A DNA stretch of 64,000 bases from Baekduia alba (GTDB lineage Bacteria; Actinomycetota; Thermoleophilia; Solirubrobacterales; Solirubrobacteraceae). The notes below the pieces were generated by a model. It did no database searches. It had not been told where the DNA came from and saw nothing but the letters and a program-made list of their open reading frames with translations. The stretch lies in NCBI RefSeq assembly GCF_028416635.1, contig NZ_CP114013.1, forward strand, positions 3,286,001-3,350,000, written 5' to 3'. Below are positions 43,813 through 52,526 of the stretch, piece by piece. Position numbers and translations under genes: made by a program. Within the stretch, counting starts at the first letter, position 1; each line of letters starts with the position of its first letter.

Positions 43813-45315
43813 ATGTCCGCCACCGCCACCCGCCTGCTCGACAACTACGTCTCCGGCGCCTGGACGCCCGCCGCCGAGCCCTCCGGCGCGCTCGACGTCA
43901 CCAACCCCGCGACCGGCGAGGTGCTGGCGCGCGTCCCGCTGTCGGGCGCCGCCGACCTCGACGCCGCCGTCGCCGCCGCGCGCGCCGCGCTGCCCGAGTG
44001 GCGCGACGTCTCGACGATCGAGCGTGCCCGTCGCCTCTTCACGCTGCGCGAGCGGCTCGTCGAGCGCCACGAGGACCTCGCCCGCTCGGTCACGGCCGAG
44101 ATGGGCAAGACGATCGCCGACGCCCGCGCCGAGGTCTCGCGCATGATCGAGATGGTCGAGGCCGCGACCGCGATCCCGACGACGATGCAGGGCCGCATCC
44201 TGGAGGACGTCTCGCGCGGCATCGACGCTGAGACGATCCGCCAGCCCGTCGGCGTCTGCGCGGCGATCGTCCCCTTCAACTTCCCCGCGATGGTCCCGTT
44301 CTGGTTCCTGCCGTTCGCCATCGCGTGTGGCAACACCTTCATCTTGAAGCCGTCCGAGCAGGTGCCGCTGACGCAGCAGATCGCCTTCGAGGTGCTCGAC
44401 ACGCTCGAGCTGCCGCCGGGCGTCGTGAACCTGGTCAACGGCGGGCGCGAGATCGTCGAGGGCATCCTCGACCACGACGGCATCGACGCGGTGTCGTTCG
44501 TCGGCTCGGCGCCGGTCGCGAAGATCGTCTACGAGCGCGCCGCCAAGGCCGGCAAGCGCGTGCAGGCGCTCGGCGGGGCCAAGAACCACATGGTGGTCAT
44601 GCCCGACGCGGTGATCGACAGGACCGTCGGCGGGATCATCGGCAGCGCGTTCGGCGCGGCGGGCCAGCGCTGCATGGCCGGCTCGGTCGTCGTCACCGTC
44701 GGCGACGCCCACAAGCGGCTCGTGCCGGCGCTCGTCGAGGCGACCGGCAAGCTCTCGGTCGGCGACGGCAGCGACGAGTCGGTCGAGGTCGGCCCCGTCG
44801 TCTCCTGCGAGGCGCGCGACCGCATCAAGGCCTGGATCGACAAGGGCGTCGAGGGCGGCGCGACGATCGTGGTCGACGGCCGCGGCGTCGACGGCGGCAA
44901 CGCGGAAGGCGCGTTCGTCGGCCCGACGATCCTCGACGACGTCACGCCGGACATGGAGATCGCGCAGGAGGAGGTCTTCGGACCGGTCCTGGCGATCGTG
45001 CGGGCGGAGTCGCTGGACGAGGCGACCGCGATCGTCAACGCGTCCCGGTTCGGGAACGGCACCTCGATCTTCACCGAGAACGGTGCGGCGGTACGCCGCT
45101 ACCGCCATGACGTCGAGGCCGGGATGGTTGGCGTCAACATCGGGGTAGCAGCGCCCGTCGCCTTCTTCCCTTTCTCAGGGTGGAAGGACTCGTTCCTCGG
45201 TGACCTGCACGCCCACGGCAGCGACGCCGTGGACTTCTTCACCAAGAAGAAGACCGTGACCAGCCGCTGGTTCTCAGACGGCCAGGGTCACGGGTCGTAC
45301 TTCGTCGAGAGCTAG
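43813..45315 (+). CDS. mmsA: CoA-acylating methylmalonate/malonate-semialdehyde dehydrogenase
   Basis: The 500-residue aldehyde dehydrogenase is the IolA/MmsA type, converting malonate semialdehyde to acetyl-CoA and CO2. Markers are PFNFPAMVPFWFLPFA, the catalytic Cys in GAAGQRCMAGSVVV, and SGWKDSFLGDLHAHGSDAV near the end. It is the last gene of the inositol operon and the only one separated from its upstream neighbour by a gap (30 bp). Its stop codon is part of a CTAG shared with the convergent protease gene. Confidence 0.93.
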   Translation: MSATATRLLDNYVSGAWTPAAEPSGALDVTNPATGEVLARVPLSGAADLDAAVAAARAALPEWRDVSTIERARRLFTLRERLVERHEDLARSVTAEMGKTIADARAEVSRMIEMVEAATAIPTTMQGRILEDVSRGIDAETIRQPVGVCAAIVPFNFPAMVPFWFLPFAIACGNTFILKPSEQVPLTQQIAFEVLDTLELPPGVVNLVNGGREIVEGILDHDGIDAVSFVGSAPVAKIVYERAAKAGKRVQALGGAKNHMVVMPDAVIDRTVGGIIGSAFGAAGQRCMAGSVVVTVGDAHKRLVPALVEATGKLSVGDGSDESVEVGPVVSCEARDRIKAWIDKGVEGGATIVVDGRGVDGGNAEGAFVGPTILDDVTPDMEIAQEEVFGPVLAIVRAESLDEATAIVNASRFGNGTSIFTENGAAVRRYRHDVEAGMVGVNIGVAAPVAFFPFSGWKDSFLGDLHAHGSDAVDFFTKKKTVTSRWFSDGQGHGSYFVES

Positions 45316-46355
45316 CCGGGGAGCACCAGCTGCGGCACGTCCTGCTGCTGCTGGTCGCCCTGGTCCTGGCTCTGGTCGCCGTAGGGGTCGGCCTGGCTGT
45401 AGGGGTCGGCCTGGCTGTAGGGGTCGGCCTGGCCGTAGGGGTCGGCCTGCTGGCTCTGGTCGCCGTAGGGATCGGCCTGCTGCTGGGACGGATCCTGCTG
45501 CTGGGGGTCGGCCTGCTGCTGGGACGGATCGACCTGCTGCTGCTGCTCGCCCTGGCCCTGGCTCTGGGCCGAGCCCGACGAGGAGGTCGGGTGCGCGATG
45601 AAGTCCTTGACGATGTTGACCGGGATCGCGAAGCCGATGCCCACGTTGCCGGCCTCGCCGCCGCTGGAGGCGCCCGCTGAGGCGATCTGGGAGTTGACGC
45701 CCACGACCTTGCCGTCGGCGTCGATCAGCGCGCCGCCGGAGTTGCCGGGGTTGAGCGCCGCGTCGGTCTGGATGGCGCCCTTGATCGGCGTGCCATCGGG
45801 CGCGTCGATGTCGCGGTTCAGCGCGGAGACGATGCCCGACGTCAGCGTGTGGTCCAACCCGTAGGGGTTGCCGATGGCGTACACGTTGTCGCCGACCTCG
45901 ATCGACGAGGAGTCGCCGAGCGGGAGCGCCCGCAGGTTGCTGGCGTCGATCTTGAGCAGGGCGAGGTCCTTGGACGCGTCGGCCGCGAGCACCTGCGCGG
46001 TCTGGGCCTTGCCGTTGACGCCGAGCTTGACCGTGACGGACTGCGCGCCGTCGACGACGTGCTCGTTGGTGACGATCTTGCCGTCGGAGGAGACGACGAA
46101 GCCCGAGCCGGTGGCCGTGCCCTGGCCGGTCTCGGCCTGGATGTAGGCGACCGAGTCCTTGGCCTCGTTGTAGACCTGCTTGGCGGTCGAGTCGTCGTCA
46201 GAGACGGGGCGCGTGCTGTTGGAGGACGCGGGCGCGGCGGAGGCCGTGGAGGAGGAGCCGTGGCCGTCGACCGCGACGGCGGCGAGACCGGCGCCGCCGG
46301 CGCCGGCGATGAGGGCGCAGGCGCCGATGGCGGCGAGCTTCGAGGAGGGAGTCAT
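45312..46355 (-). CDS. Secreted S1C serine protease with Q/D/P-rich repeat tail
   Basis: The 347-residue protein has an N-terminal signal or anchor (LAAIGACALIAGAGGAGLAA), then an HtrA-type trypsin domain with His in KIVTNEHVVDGA, Asp in KDLALLKID and Ser in LNPGNSGGALID. Where HtrA has a PDZ domain, residues ~255-340 are a low-complexity Gln/Asp/Pro/Tyr tail with tandem QADPYG/S units. A coded 18-bp repeat makes this tail. It probably sits in the cell wall. It diverges from a PDZ-containing sister protease at 46486. Confidence 0.85.
   Translation of the reverse strand: MTPSSKLAAIGACALIAGAGGAGLAAVAVDGHGSSSTASAAPASSNSTRPVSDDDSTAKQVYNEAKDSVAYIQAETGQGTATGSGFVVSSDGKIVTNEHVVDGAQSVTVKLGVNGKAQTAQVLAADASKDLALLKIDASNLRALPLGDSSSIEVGDNVYAIGNPYGLDHTLTSGIVSALNRDIDAPDGTPIKGAIQTDAALNPGNSGGALIDADGKVVGVNSQIASAGASSGGEAGNVGIGFAIPVNIVKDFIAHPTSSSGSAQSQGQGEQQQQVDPSQQQADPQQQDPSQQQADPYGDQSQQADPYGQADPYSQADPYSQADPYGDQSQDQGDQQQQDVPQLVLPG
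45378..45449. repeat. Four tandem 18-bp repeats in the protease tail
   Basis: The unit GCYGTAGGGGTCGGCCTG occurs four times head to tail; with further degenerate copies it encodes QADPYG/S on the minus strand. Copy number is likely to vary between strains. Confidence 0.85.
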
Positions 46356-46392
46356 CGATGACACTGTCGGACGTCCTGCTTGCGCGAATGTC

Positions 46393-46419
46393 AAGGGACT
46401 CCAAAGGATTCCTAAGGGA
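46393..46419. promoter_or_regulatory. AAGG(G/A) direct repeats between divergent proteases
   Basis: AAGGGA, AAGGAT and AAGGGA start at 46393, 46404 and 46414, spaced 11 and 10 bp, a pattern typical of OmpR-family response-regulator boxes. A perfect minus-strand -35 (TTGACA, 46389-46394) for the repeat-tail protease overlaps the first copy. The rest of the 130-bp spacer shows nothing else. Confidence 0.35.
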
Positions 46420-46485
46420 CGCTTCCCAGTGGGCTCCCAGGGTCCTCTCGCGATCGCGCCAGCCGCGCGGAGCAGCCTGCTGGCC

Positions 46486-47538
46486 ATGACCTCCAAGCCC
46501 GCAGCCCTGATCCTCATGTCCGTCGCCGCCCTGGCCGGCGGCGGTGCCGGCGCCGTGGTCGCGACGACCCGTGACGCGGGCGGCGGGACCGCCACCGCGA
46601 CCGTGACGACGCCCGCCGCGTCGAGCGGCACGGCCGTGCCCGCCGCGTCCACGACCGACTCCACCACCTTGACCGCGGGCGATATCTACAAGAACACGTC
46701 GCCGGGCGTCGTCGACCTGAAGATCGACGCGTCGGCCGAGGGCAGCGGGTTCGTGGTGGACGAGAAGGGCGACGTCGTCACCAATGCCCACGTGGTCGAC
46801 GGCGCCAAGAAGATCAAGGTCACGTTCGCCGACGGCACGATCGGCAGCGGGCGCGTGGTCGGCACCGACAAGGCCACCGACATCGCGGTCGTACGCGTGA
46901 CCGGGATCAGCGCGACCAAGCTGCATCCCCTGACGTTCGGCGACTCCGGCGACGTGACGATCGGCGACGGCGTCCTGGCGATCGGCTCGCCCTTCGGCCT
47001 GTCCGAGACGCTGACGACCGGCATCGTCAGCGCCCTGGACCGGACGATCACCTCACCGTCGGGCGCGACGATCGGCGGCGCGATCCAGACCGACACCTCC
47101 ATCAACCCGGGCAACTCGGGTGGGCCGCTGATCGACGCCGACGGCGAGGTGGTCGGGGTCAACGCCCAGATCGAGAGCGACTCGGGTGGCAACGACGGCG
47201 TCGGGTTCGCGATCCCGGCCGACACGGTCCGGACGGTCGCGACGGCGCTGATCGCCGGGGAGGCGGTCGCCCACCCGCGGCTGGGCGTGCGGATCGAGGA
47301 CGGGACGAGGGGTGGCGTGAAGCTGGCCGCCGTCACCGCGGGCGGCGCAGCCGCGGCGGCGGGCCTGAAGGCCGGCGACACGATCACCACCATCGACGGA
47401 ACGACGGTGGGCGACGCCGACACGCTGGCGTCGCTCATCGCGTCCCACCAGCCGGGCGACCGGCTGCGCGTGACCTACCGGCGCGGCGCGGGCGCTAGCG
47501 CGACGGTCACCGCGACGCTGGGCACGGCCAAGAGCTAG
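46486..47538 (+). CDS. HtrA-like S1C serine protease with PDZ domain
   Basis: The 350-residue protein has a signal or anchor segment (ALILMSVAALAGGGAGAVVA) and a Ser/Thr/Ala linker. The trypsin-like domain has His in VVTNAHVVDGAKK, Asp in TDIAVVRVTG and Ser in INPGNSGGPLID. A C-terminal PDZ domain contains AGLKAGDTITTIDG. It is a normal DegP/HtrA-type envelope quality-control protease. It diverges from the repeat-tail protease. The stop shares a CTAG with the convergent PadR gene. Confidence 0.9.
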   Translation: MTSKPAALILMSVAALAGGGAGAVVATTRDAGGGTATATVTTPAASSGTAVPAASTTDSTTLTAGDIYKNTSPGVVDLKIDASAEGSGFVVDEKGDVVTNAHVVDGAKKIKVTFADGTIGSGRVVGTDKATDIAVVRVTGISATKLHPLTFGDSGDVTIGDGVLAIGSPFGLSETLTTGIVSALDRTITSPSGATIGGAIQTDTSINPGNSGGPLIDADGEVVGVNAQIESDSGGNDGVGFAIPADTVRTVATALIAGEAVAHPRLGVRIEDGTRGGVKLAAVTAGGAAAAAGLKAGDTITTIDGTTVGDADTLASLIASHQPGDRLRVTYRRGAGASATVTATLGTAKS

Positions 47539-48065
47539 GACTTGGTCCGCGACGAGCGGGGCAGCGCGGCCAGCTGGTCGCGCAGCCAGCCCTCCATGAC
47601 CGGGCTGATGCGCAGGCCGAGGTCGACGGCGGGCTCGAACGGCGAGCTGATGCCGCCCTCCTCGATCGCCTGCTTGATCGCCAACAGGACCACGCGCTGC
47701 TCGAGGACATAGTCGAGGTCGCGCTGGAGCGCGATCCGCGCGTCCTCCGGCGCCAGCAGGCGCGGCGCCAGGAACGTGCGCAGCGCCGACTCGTTGCGCT
47801 GCTGGCGCGACGGCTCGACCTCGACGAGCCAGCGGCGCAGCTCCTCGCGCCCGGCGTCGGTCAGGGCCCAGGTCTTGCTGCGGCGGGCGCCCTCGGACAC
47901 GACCTCGACCATCCCGGCGTCCTCGAGCTTGGCGAGCTCGGGGTAGATCTGGCTGTGGCTGGCGTGCCAGGCGTTGCTGATCGACTTGTCGAACTTGCGC
48001 GTCAGGTCATAGCCCGTGGCGGGCTCGACGGCGAGCAGACCGAGCATCGCGTGGCGCAACGACAT
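47535..48065 (-). CDS. PadR-family transcriptional regulator
   Basis: The 176-residue protein begins with the PadR winged helix (MSLRHAMLGLLAVEPATGYD, then LTRKFDKSISNAWHASHSQIY) and ends with a helical dimerisation domain (VLEQRVVLLAIKQAIEEG). It diverges from an MFS exporter over 57 bp that contain a 34-bp dyad with the PadR-type ATGT-N8-ACAT core. It therefore probably represses the pump and itself. The inducing compound is unknown. Confidence 0.92.
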   Translation of the reverse strand: MSLRHAMLGLLAVEPATGYDLTRKFDKSISNAWHASHSQIYPELAKLEDAGMVEVVSEGARRSKTWALTDAGREELRRWLVEVEPSRQQRNESALRTFLAPRLLAPEDARIALQRDLDYVLEQRVVLLAIKQAIEEGGISSPFEPAVDLGLRISPVMEGWLRDQLAALPRSSRTKS

Positions 48066-48085
48066 GCGCTCAGCGTACTCCGGAT

Positions 48086-48129
48086 TTGACAGGCAAGACC
48101 ATACATGTAAGAACTTACATGTATGGTCT
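48086..48129 (+). promoter_or_regulatory. MFS promoter with 34-bp PadR dyad
   Basis: A consensus -35 TTGACA (48086-48091) is followed by a weak, possibly extended -10 (TGT-AAGAAC region, 48106-48114). A perfect dyad with 16-bp arms (48096-48111 and 48114-48129, spacer AA) covers the -10, start site and ATG. Inside it, ATGT-AAGAACTT-ACAT fits known PadR-family operators. Confidence 0.7.
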
Positions 48130-49592
48130 CCCTCTCCCCCTCCCGTCAGCGGCTCCTCCTCGCCGCGGTCATGTCCGGCCTCATGCTCGCGATGCTCGAC
48201 CAGACCATCGTCGGCACCGCGCTGCCCCGCGTGGTCGAGGATCTCGACGGCCAGTCGCTGTACCTCTGGGTCGTCACCGCGTACCTGGTCCCCGCCACGG
48301 TCACGCTGCCGCTCTACGCCCGGCTGTCGGACCGCTACGGCCGGCGGCGCCTGCTGCTGATCGGCATGGTCCTGTTTCTCGCCGGCTCGGCGCTGGCCGC
48401 CGGCGCGCAGTCGATGGGCTGGCTCGTCGGCGCCCGCGCGGTCCAGGGCGCCGGCGCCGGCGCGCTGGAGTCGCTGTCGTTCATCCTCGTCGCCGACCTC
48501 TACGGCGGCCGGCGCAACGCCGCGCTGCAGGGCGCGCTGGCCGGGATGATGGGCTTCGCGTTCATCGCCGGGCCGCTGATCGGCGGCTTCCTCACCGACC
48601 ACGTCGACTGGCGCGCGTGCTTCACCGTCAACCTGCCGATCGGCGTCATGGCGCTGATCGCGATCGCGACCGTCCTGCCCGCCGAGATCGGCCGCTCCGA
48701 GCGCCGCGACGTCCCGCTCGACCTCGCGGGCATCGCGCTGCTCACCGGCGCCGTGTCGCTGCTGTTGGTGGGGTTGAACGAGAAGACCCATGCCGATGCC
48801 CTTGGGTCGCTCCCGGCCTGGACCGAGCTGCGCACCGGCGGGCTGATCGCGGCCGGGCTGGCGGTCGGCGTGGTGCTGCTCGTGGTCGAGCGCCGGGCGC
48901 CCGCGCCGATCATCCCGCTGCGGCTGCTGGCCGAGAACCGGCGCCTCGCCGCGATCTGCGTGGCCGGGACGTTCGCCGCGTTCGGGCTGTTCTGCGGCGT
49001 CCTGCTGCTCCCGCGCTACTTCCAGTTCTCCCGCGGCGTGTCGGCGACGCACTCCGGGCTGCTCGTCTACCCGCTGCTGCTCGGCCTGGTGGTCGCGGTC
49101 AACGTCGGCGCGCAGGTCATCGTCCAGCGCCTGGAGTTCCGGACGCCGATCGTCGCCGGCATGGGCCTGATGGCGCTCGGCGCGCTGGGCTTCGCGACGT
49201 TCGACGCGTCGACCCCGGACGCCCTCAGCCTGCTGTTCATGGGGTTGATCGGCGTGGGCGTCGGCCCGGCGCTGTCGGGCCTGCAGATCGCGCTGCAGCG
49301 CACGGTCGCGCCCGCCGAGATCGGCGCCGCGATGGGGACGCTGCTGCTCCTGCGCCAGCTCGGCGGGGCCGGCGCGCTGGCCGCGGCCGAGACGATCTAC
49401 GCGACGCGGCTGCACGACGCGGTCGCCGCCGGCGACGGCGCGCGCCAGGCCGCGGCGACCGCCACCGGCGGCGCCGTGTTCGCGGTCGCGCTGGCCGGCG
49501 CGGCGGTCGCGTCGATCGCGCTGCTGAGCCTCGGCCGCGGCGCCGGACGCCTCGCCCCGCTGCCGGAGCAGGCAGTGCCGGCGGCCGCATAA
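48123..49592 (+). CDS. DHA2-family MFS exporter
   Basis: The 489-residue protein has about 14 hydrophobic helices. Helix 1 carries MLDQTIVGTALPRVVEDL, the loop motif A is LSDRYGRRRLLLIGM, and the antiporter motif C region is GMMGFAFIAGPLIGGFLTD. It is a drug or metabolite:H+ antiporter. The ATG lies inside the PadR dyad with no ribosome site, so it is probably translated from a leaderless message; a later Met (the one in VMSGLMLAML) is an alternative. The M32 peptidase follows 10 bp downstream. Confidence 0.9.
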   Translation: MVSLSPSRQRLLLAAVMSGLMLAMLDQTIVGTALPRVVEDLDGQSLYLWVVTAYLVPATVTLPLYARLSDRYGRRRLLLIGMVLFLAGSALAAGAQSMGWLVGARAVQGAGAGALESLSFILVADLYGGRRNAALQGALAGMMGFAFIAGPLIGGFLTDHVDWRACFTVNLPIGVMALIAIATVLPAEIGRSERRDVPLDLAGIALLTGAVSLLLVGLNEKTHADALGSLPAWTELRTGGLIAAGLAVGVVLLVVERRAPAPIIPLRLLAENRRLAAICVAGTFAAFGLFCGVLLLPRYFQFSRGVSATHSGLLVYPLLLGLVVAVNVGAQVIVQRLEFRTPIVAGMGLMALGALGFATFDASTPDALSLLFMGLIGVGVGPALSGLQIALQRTVAPAEIGAAMGTLLLLRQLGGAGALAAAETIYATRLHDAVAAGDGARQAAATATGGAVFAVALAGAAVASIALLSLGRGAGRLAPLPEQAVPAAA

Positions 49593-49602
49593 GGTGTCCA
49601 GC

Positions 49603-51063
49603 ATGCCCGCGCCCATCGACGCCCTTCGCGCCCGCCTCGCCGAGCTCAACGACCTGCGCCTCGTCGGTCAGCTGGTCGGATGGGACCAGCGCACGATGAT
49701 GCCCCCGGCCGGCGGGCCCGAGCGCGCCGAGCAGCTCGCGACGCTGCAGCGCATCGGCCACGAGCGGTTCATCGCCGACGAGGTCGGTGAGTGGCTCGCG
49801 GCCGCCGCCGGCGCCGACCTCAACGAGGTCGACCGCGACATCGTGCGCGTCACCCAGCGCGACTACGACCGCGCCCGGCGCGTCCCGACCGAGCTGGCGG
49901 CCGAGATGGCGCAGGCGTCGGCCGCCGGACAGGACGCGTGGGAGCTGGCGCGCGCGGAGGACGACTTCGCGAAGTTCGCGCCCGTCCTGGAGCGCAACGT
50001 GGAGCTCTCGCGCCGCTACGCGGCGTGCTTCGACGGCTTCGCCAGCCCGTACGACGCGTTGTTGCAGGACTACGACCTCGGGCTGACGACGGCGCGCATC
50101 CAGGAGGTCTTCGGCGAGCTGCGCGCCGCGCTGCCCCCGCTGGTCGCCGAGCGCGCCTCGCTGCCGGCGCCGAAGCGGCTGGAGGTCCCGGTCGCCGCGC
50201 AGCAGGCCGCGGTCACGGGCGTGCTGGCGCGGTTCGGGGTCGACCCGGCGTCCTGGCGCGTGGACGTGTCGTCGCACCCGTTCTCCACCAACGTGGGGTT
50301 GCGCGACAGCCGGATCACGACCCGCTACGAGGACGGCCAGCTCGAGTCGCTGCTGGCCGCGATGCACGAGTTCGGCCACGCGCTCTACGACCGCCAGACC
50401 GCGCCGGAGCTGGCGCGCACGACGCTCGCCGACGGCACGTCGATGTCGATCCACGAGTCCCAGAGCAAGCTGTGGGAGAACCACGTCGGCCGCAGCCCGG
50501 CGTTCTCCGGCGTCCTGGCCCAGGAGCTGACCAACGCCGGCTTCCCGGTCAGCGCCGGCGACGTCCACACGGCGCTGACCGCCGTCCGGCCGACGCTGAT
50601 CCGCGTCAGCGCCGACGAGGTCACCTACCCCTTGCACATCGTCATGCGCTTCGAGCTCGAGCGCGCGCTGGTCGACGGCGACCTGAGCGTCGCCGACCTC
50701 CCGACCGCCTGGAACGACGCGACCCGCGACCTGCTCGGCCTCGAGGTCCCCTCCGACGCCGACGGCGTCCTGCAGGACGTCCACTGGTCCGGCCTCGCCT
50801 TCGGCTACTTCCCGTCCTACGCTCTCGGCTGCCTGATCGCCGCCCAGCTGTGGGAGACGCTCGAGGCCGACCTCGGCGCCCGCGACGAGGCACTCGCCGC
50901 CGGCGACGTCGCCGAGATCCGCGAGTGGCTCCGCGACAAGGTCCACCGCCACGGCCGCCGCCTCGACACGGTCCCGATCGTCGAGGCCGCCACCGGCCGC
51001 GGCCTCGACGCGGCACCGTTCCTGCGCCACGTCGCGCGCTCGGCCGCCGCCCCGGCGGGCTGA
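49603..51063 (+). CDS. M32-family metallocarboxypeptidase (Taq-type)
   Basis: The 486-residue zinc carboxypeptidase has the HEFGH zinc motif in LAAMHEFGHALYDRQ, a downstream Glu region SIHESQSKLWENHVGRS, and the conserved FSTNVGLRDSRITTRY and GYFPSYALGCLIAAQL. It is cytosolic, with broad C-terminal specificity. ATG 49603 is preferred because AAGG lies 8 nt upstream; GTG 49594 is an alternative. It follows the MFS gene by 10 bp and may be cotranscribed with it. Confidence 0.92.
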   Translation: MPAPIDALRARLAELNDLRLVGQLVGWDQRTMMPPAGGPERAEQLATLQRIGHERFIADEVGEWLAAAAGADLNEVDRDIVRVTQRDYDRARRVPTELAAEMAQASAAGQDAWELARAEDDFAKFAPVLERNVELSRRYAACFDGFASPYDALLQDYDLGLTTARIQEVFGELRAALPPLVAERASLPAPKRLEVPVAAQQAAVTGVLARFGVDPASWRVDVSSHPFSTNVGLRDSRITTRYEDGQLESLLAAMHEFGHALYDRQTAPELARTTLADGTSMSIHESQSKLWENHVGRSPAFSGVLAQELTNAGFPVSAGDVHTALTAVRPTLIRVSADEVTYPLHIVMRFELERALVDGDLSVADLPTAWNDATRDLLGLEVPSDADGVLQDVHWSGLAFGYFPSYALGCLIAAQLWETLEADLGARDEALAAGDVAEIREWLRDKVHRHGRRLDTVPIVEAATGRGLDAAPFLRHVARSAAAPAG

Positions 51064-51082
51064 GCGGGTAGCACGGGCGGAC

Positions 51083-51889
51083 ATGGCCGCCCGACCCGAT
51101 GTCCATCTCGTGCGCCGCGGTGCCGGGCCGCCGCTCGTGCTGCTGCATGGGATCGGTGGTGAGGCGTGCGTGTGGGATCCGGTGCTGGACGCGCTGGCCG
51201 AGCGACATGATGTGCTTGCGCTCGACCTCCCGGGCTTCGGCCGATCGGCGCCGCTGCCCGACGGCGTGGAGCCGTCGCCGGCCGCGCTGGCCGCGGCGGT
51301 GGCGGAGGTGCTCCACGACCTCGGGCTGCGCGACGCCGTCCACGTGGCCGGCAACTCGCTCGGCGGCTGGATCGCGCTGGAGCTCGCCAAGGCCGGCCGC
51401 GCGCGATCGGTGACGGCGCTGTGCCCCGCCGGGCTCTGGGGCGGGCCGCTGCTGGGCGACGGCGAGACGCCGGTCCAGGGCCGCGGCCAGCGCCTCGCCG
51501 CGCGGCTGCGCCCCCTGATCCCGGTGGCGCTGCGCAGCCGCCGCGTGCGCCACGCCGTCCTCGCGCCGTTCGTCGCGCACCCGGAGCGCGTGCCCTACCG
51601 CGACGCGTGGCGGATGGTGTCCTCCTACGCGCGCGCGACCGCGTACGCGGCGACCAACGTCGCGATGCGCCGCGCGACCCTCGGCGACGTCTCCGGGATC
51701 GCCGTGCCGGTGACCGTCGCGTTCGGCGAGCGCGACCGCCTGATCCGGCCGAACCCGCTGGCCGTGCCCGGCGCGCGGACGGTCACGCTGCCCGACTGCG
51801 GCCACATCCCGATGTTCGACGCGCCGGAGCTCGTGGTCGAGGTCATCGAGACGACGGTGCGAGCGGGCTCCATCGCGATGGCCCGCTGA
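51083..51889 (+). CDS. Alpha/beta-fold hydrolase
   Basis: The 268-residue protein has the canonical triad: nucleophile Ser in VAGNSLGGWIALEL, Asp in AFGERDRLIRP and His in PDCGHIPMFDAP. The oxyanion HGIGG loop is at ~22. Substrates may be esters, lactones or thioesters; nothing more specific is visible. It is 19 bp after the M32 gene. Its 3' end overlaps the convergent yczE-like gene by 47 bp. Confidence 0.87.
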   Translation: MAARPDVHLVRRGAGPPLVLLHGIGGEACVWDPVLDALAERHDVLALDLPGFGRSAPLPDGVEPSPAALAAAVAEVLHDLGLRDAVHVAGNSLGGWIALELAKAGRARSVTALCPAGLWGGPLLGDGETPVQGRGQRLAARLRPLIPVALRSRRVRHAVLAPFVAHPERVPYRDAWRMVSSYARATAYAATNVAMRRATLGDVSGIAVPVTVAFGERDRLIRPNPLAVPGARTVTLPDCGHIPMFDAPELVVEVIETTVRAGSIAMAR

Positions 51890-52466
51890 CGGTCGGCACG
51901 GTCAGCAGCGGCACGAACACCTGGGCCAGCGGGCCGATCGCGAGCGCGTAGAGCAGCGTCCCGGCGCCGAACGTGCCGCCGAGCAGGATGCCGGTCGCCA
52001 GGACGGTGAGCTCGAGGATCGTGCGGACGGCGCGCAGCGAGCAGCCGGTGCGGGCCGCGAGCCCGACCATCAGGCCGTCGCGCGGGCCGGTGCCGAAGCG
52101 CGCGCCGATGTACAGGCCGGTCGCGACGCCGTTGAGCAGGATGCCGGAGAGCAGGAGCACGACCCGGGTCGCGACATCATGGGGTTGATCGAAGAGCGAC
52201 AACATGACCTGGACGACGAGGCCCAGGACGATGACGTTGCTCACCGTGCCCAGGCCGGGCGTCTGGCGCAGCGGGATCCAGGCGATCAGGAGCAGCGCGC
52301 CGACGATGTCGACCCAGAGGCCGGTGCCGATCCCGGTCTGGACCTCGAGCCCCTGGTGCAGCACGTCCCACGGGAAGTTGCCCAGCCCCGAGAGCAGGAC
52401 GAGCGCGCCGCTGAACCCGTACAGGACGAGGCCGGCGTAGAGCTGCGTGAGGCGGCGGGCGAGCAT
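51843..52466 (-). CDS. yczE: YczE/YitT-like integral membrane protein
   Basis: The 207-residue protein has about five hydrophobic helices, with the family's conserved GLGNFPWDVLHQGLE and GTGPRDGLMVGLAARTG. YczE proteins are membrane proteins of unknown transport role, commonly found beside a MocR-type regulator, as here (52527, divergent). The start ATG at 52466 lies within a 12-bp palindrome, CATGGATCCATG (52464-52475). Its end overlaps the hydrolase gene. Confidence 0.83.
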   Translation of the reverse strand: MLARRLTQLYAGLVLYGFSGALVLLSGLGNFPWDVLHQGLEVQTGIGTGLWVDIVGALLLIAWIPLRQTPGLGTVSNVIVLGLVVQVMLSLFDQPHDVATRVVLLLSGILLNGVATGLYIGARFGTGPRDGLMVGLAARTGCSLRAVRTILELTVLATGILLGGTFGAGTLLYALAIGPLAQVFVPLLTVPTVSGPSRWSPLAPSSR

Positions 52467-52526
52467 GGATCCATGGTGGCGGCAATGGCCCTGTACTGGT
52501 AGATCCACTTCTGCGAGCATGGCCCC

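Noticed and set aside
45378-45449. Tandem repeats as a possible CRISPR array
   Set aside because: Units are 18 bp, directly adjacent with no spacers, and in frame with a protein repeat (QADPYG/S).
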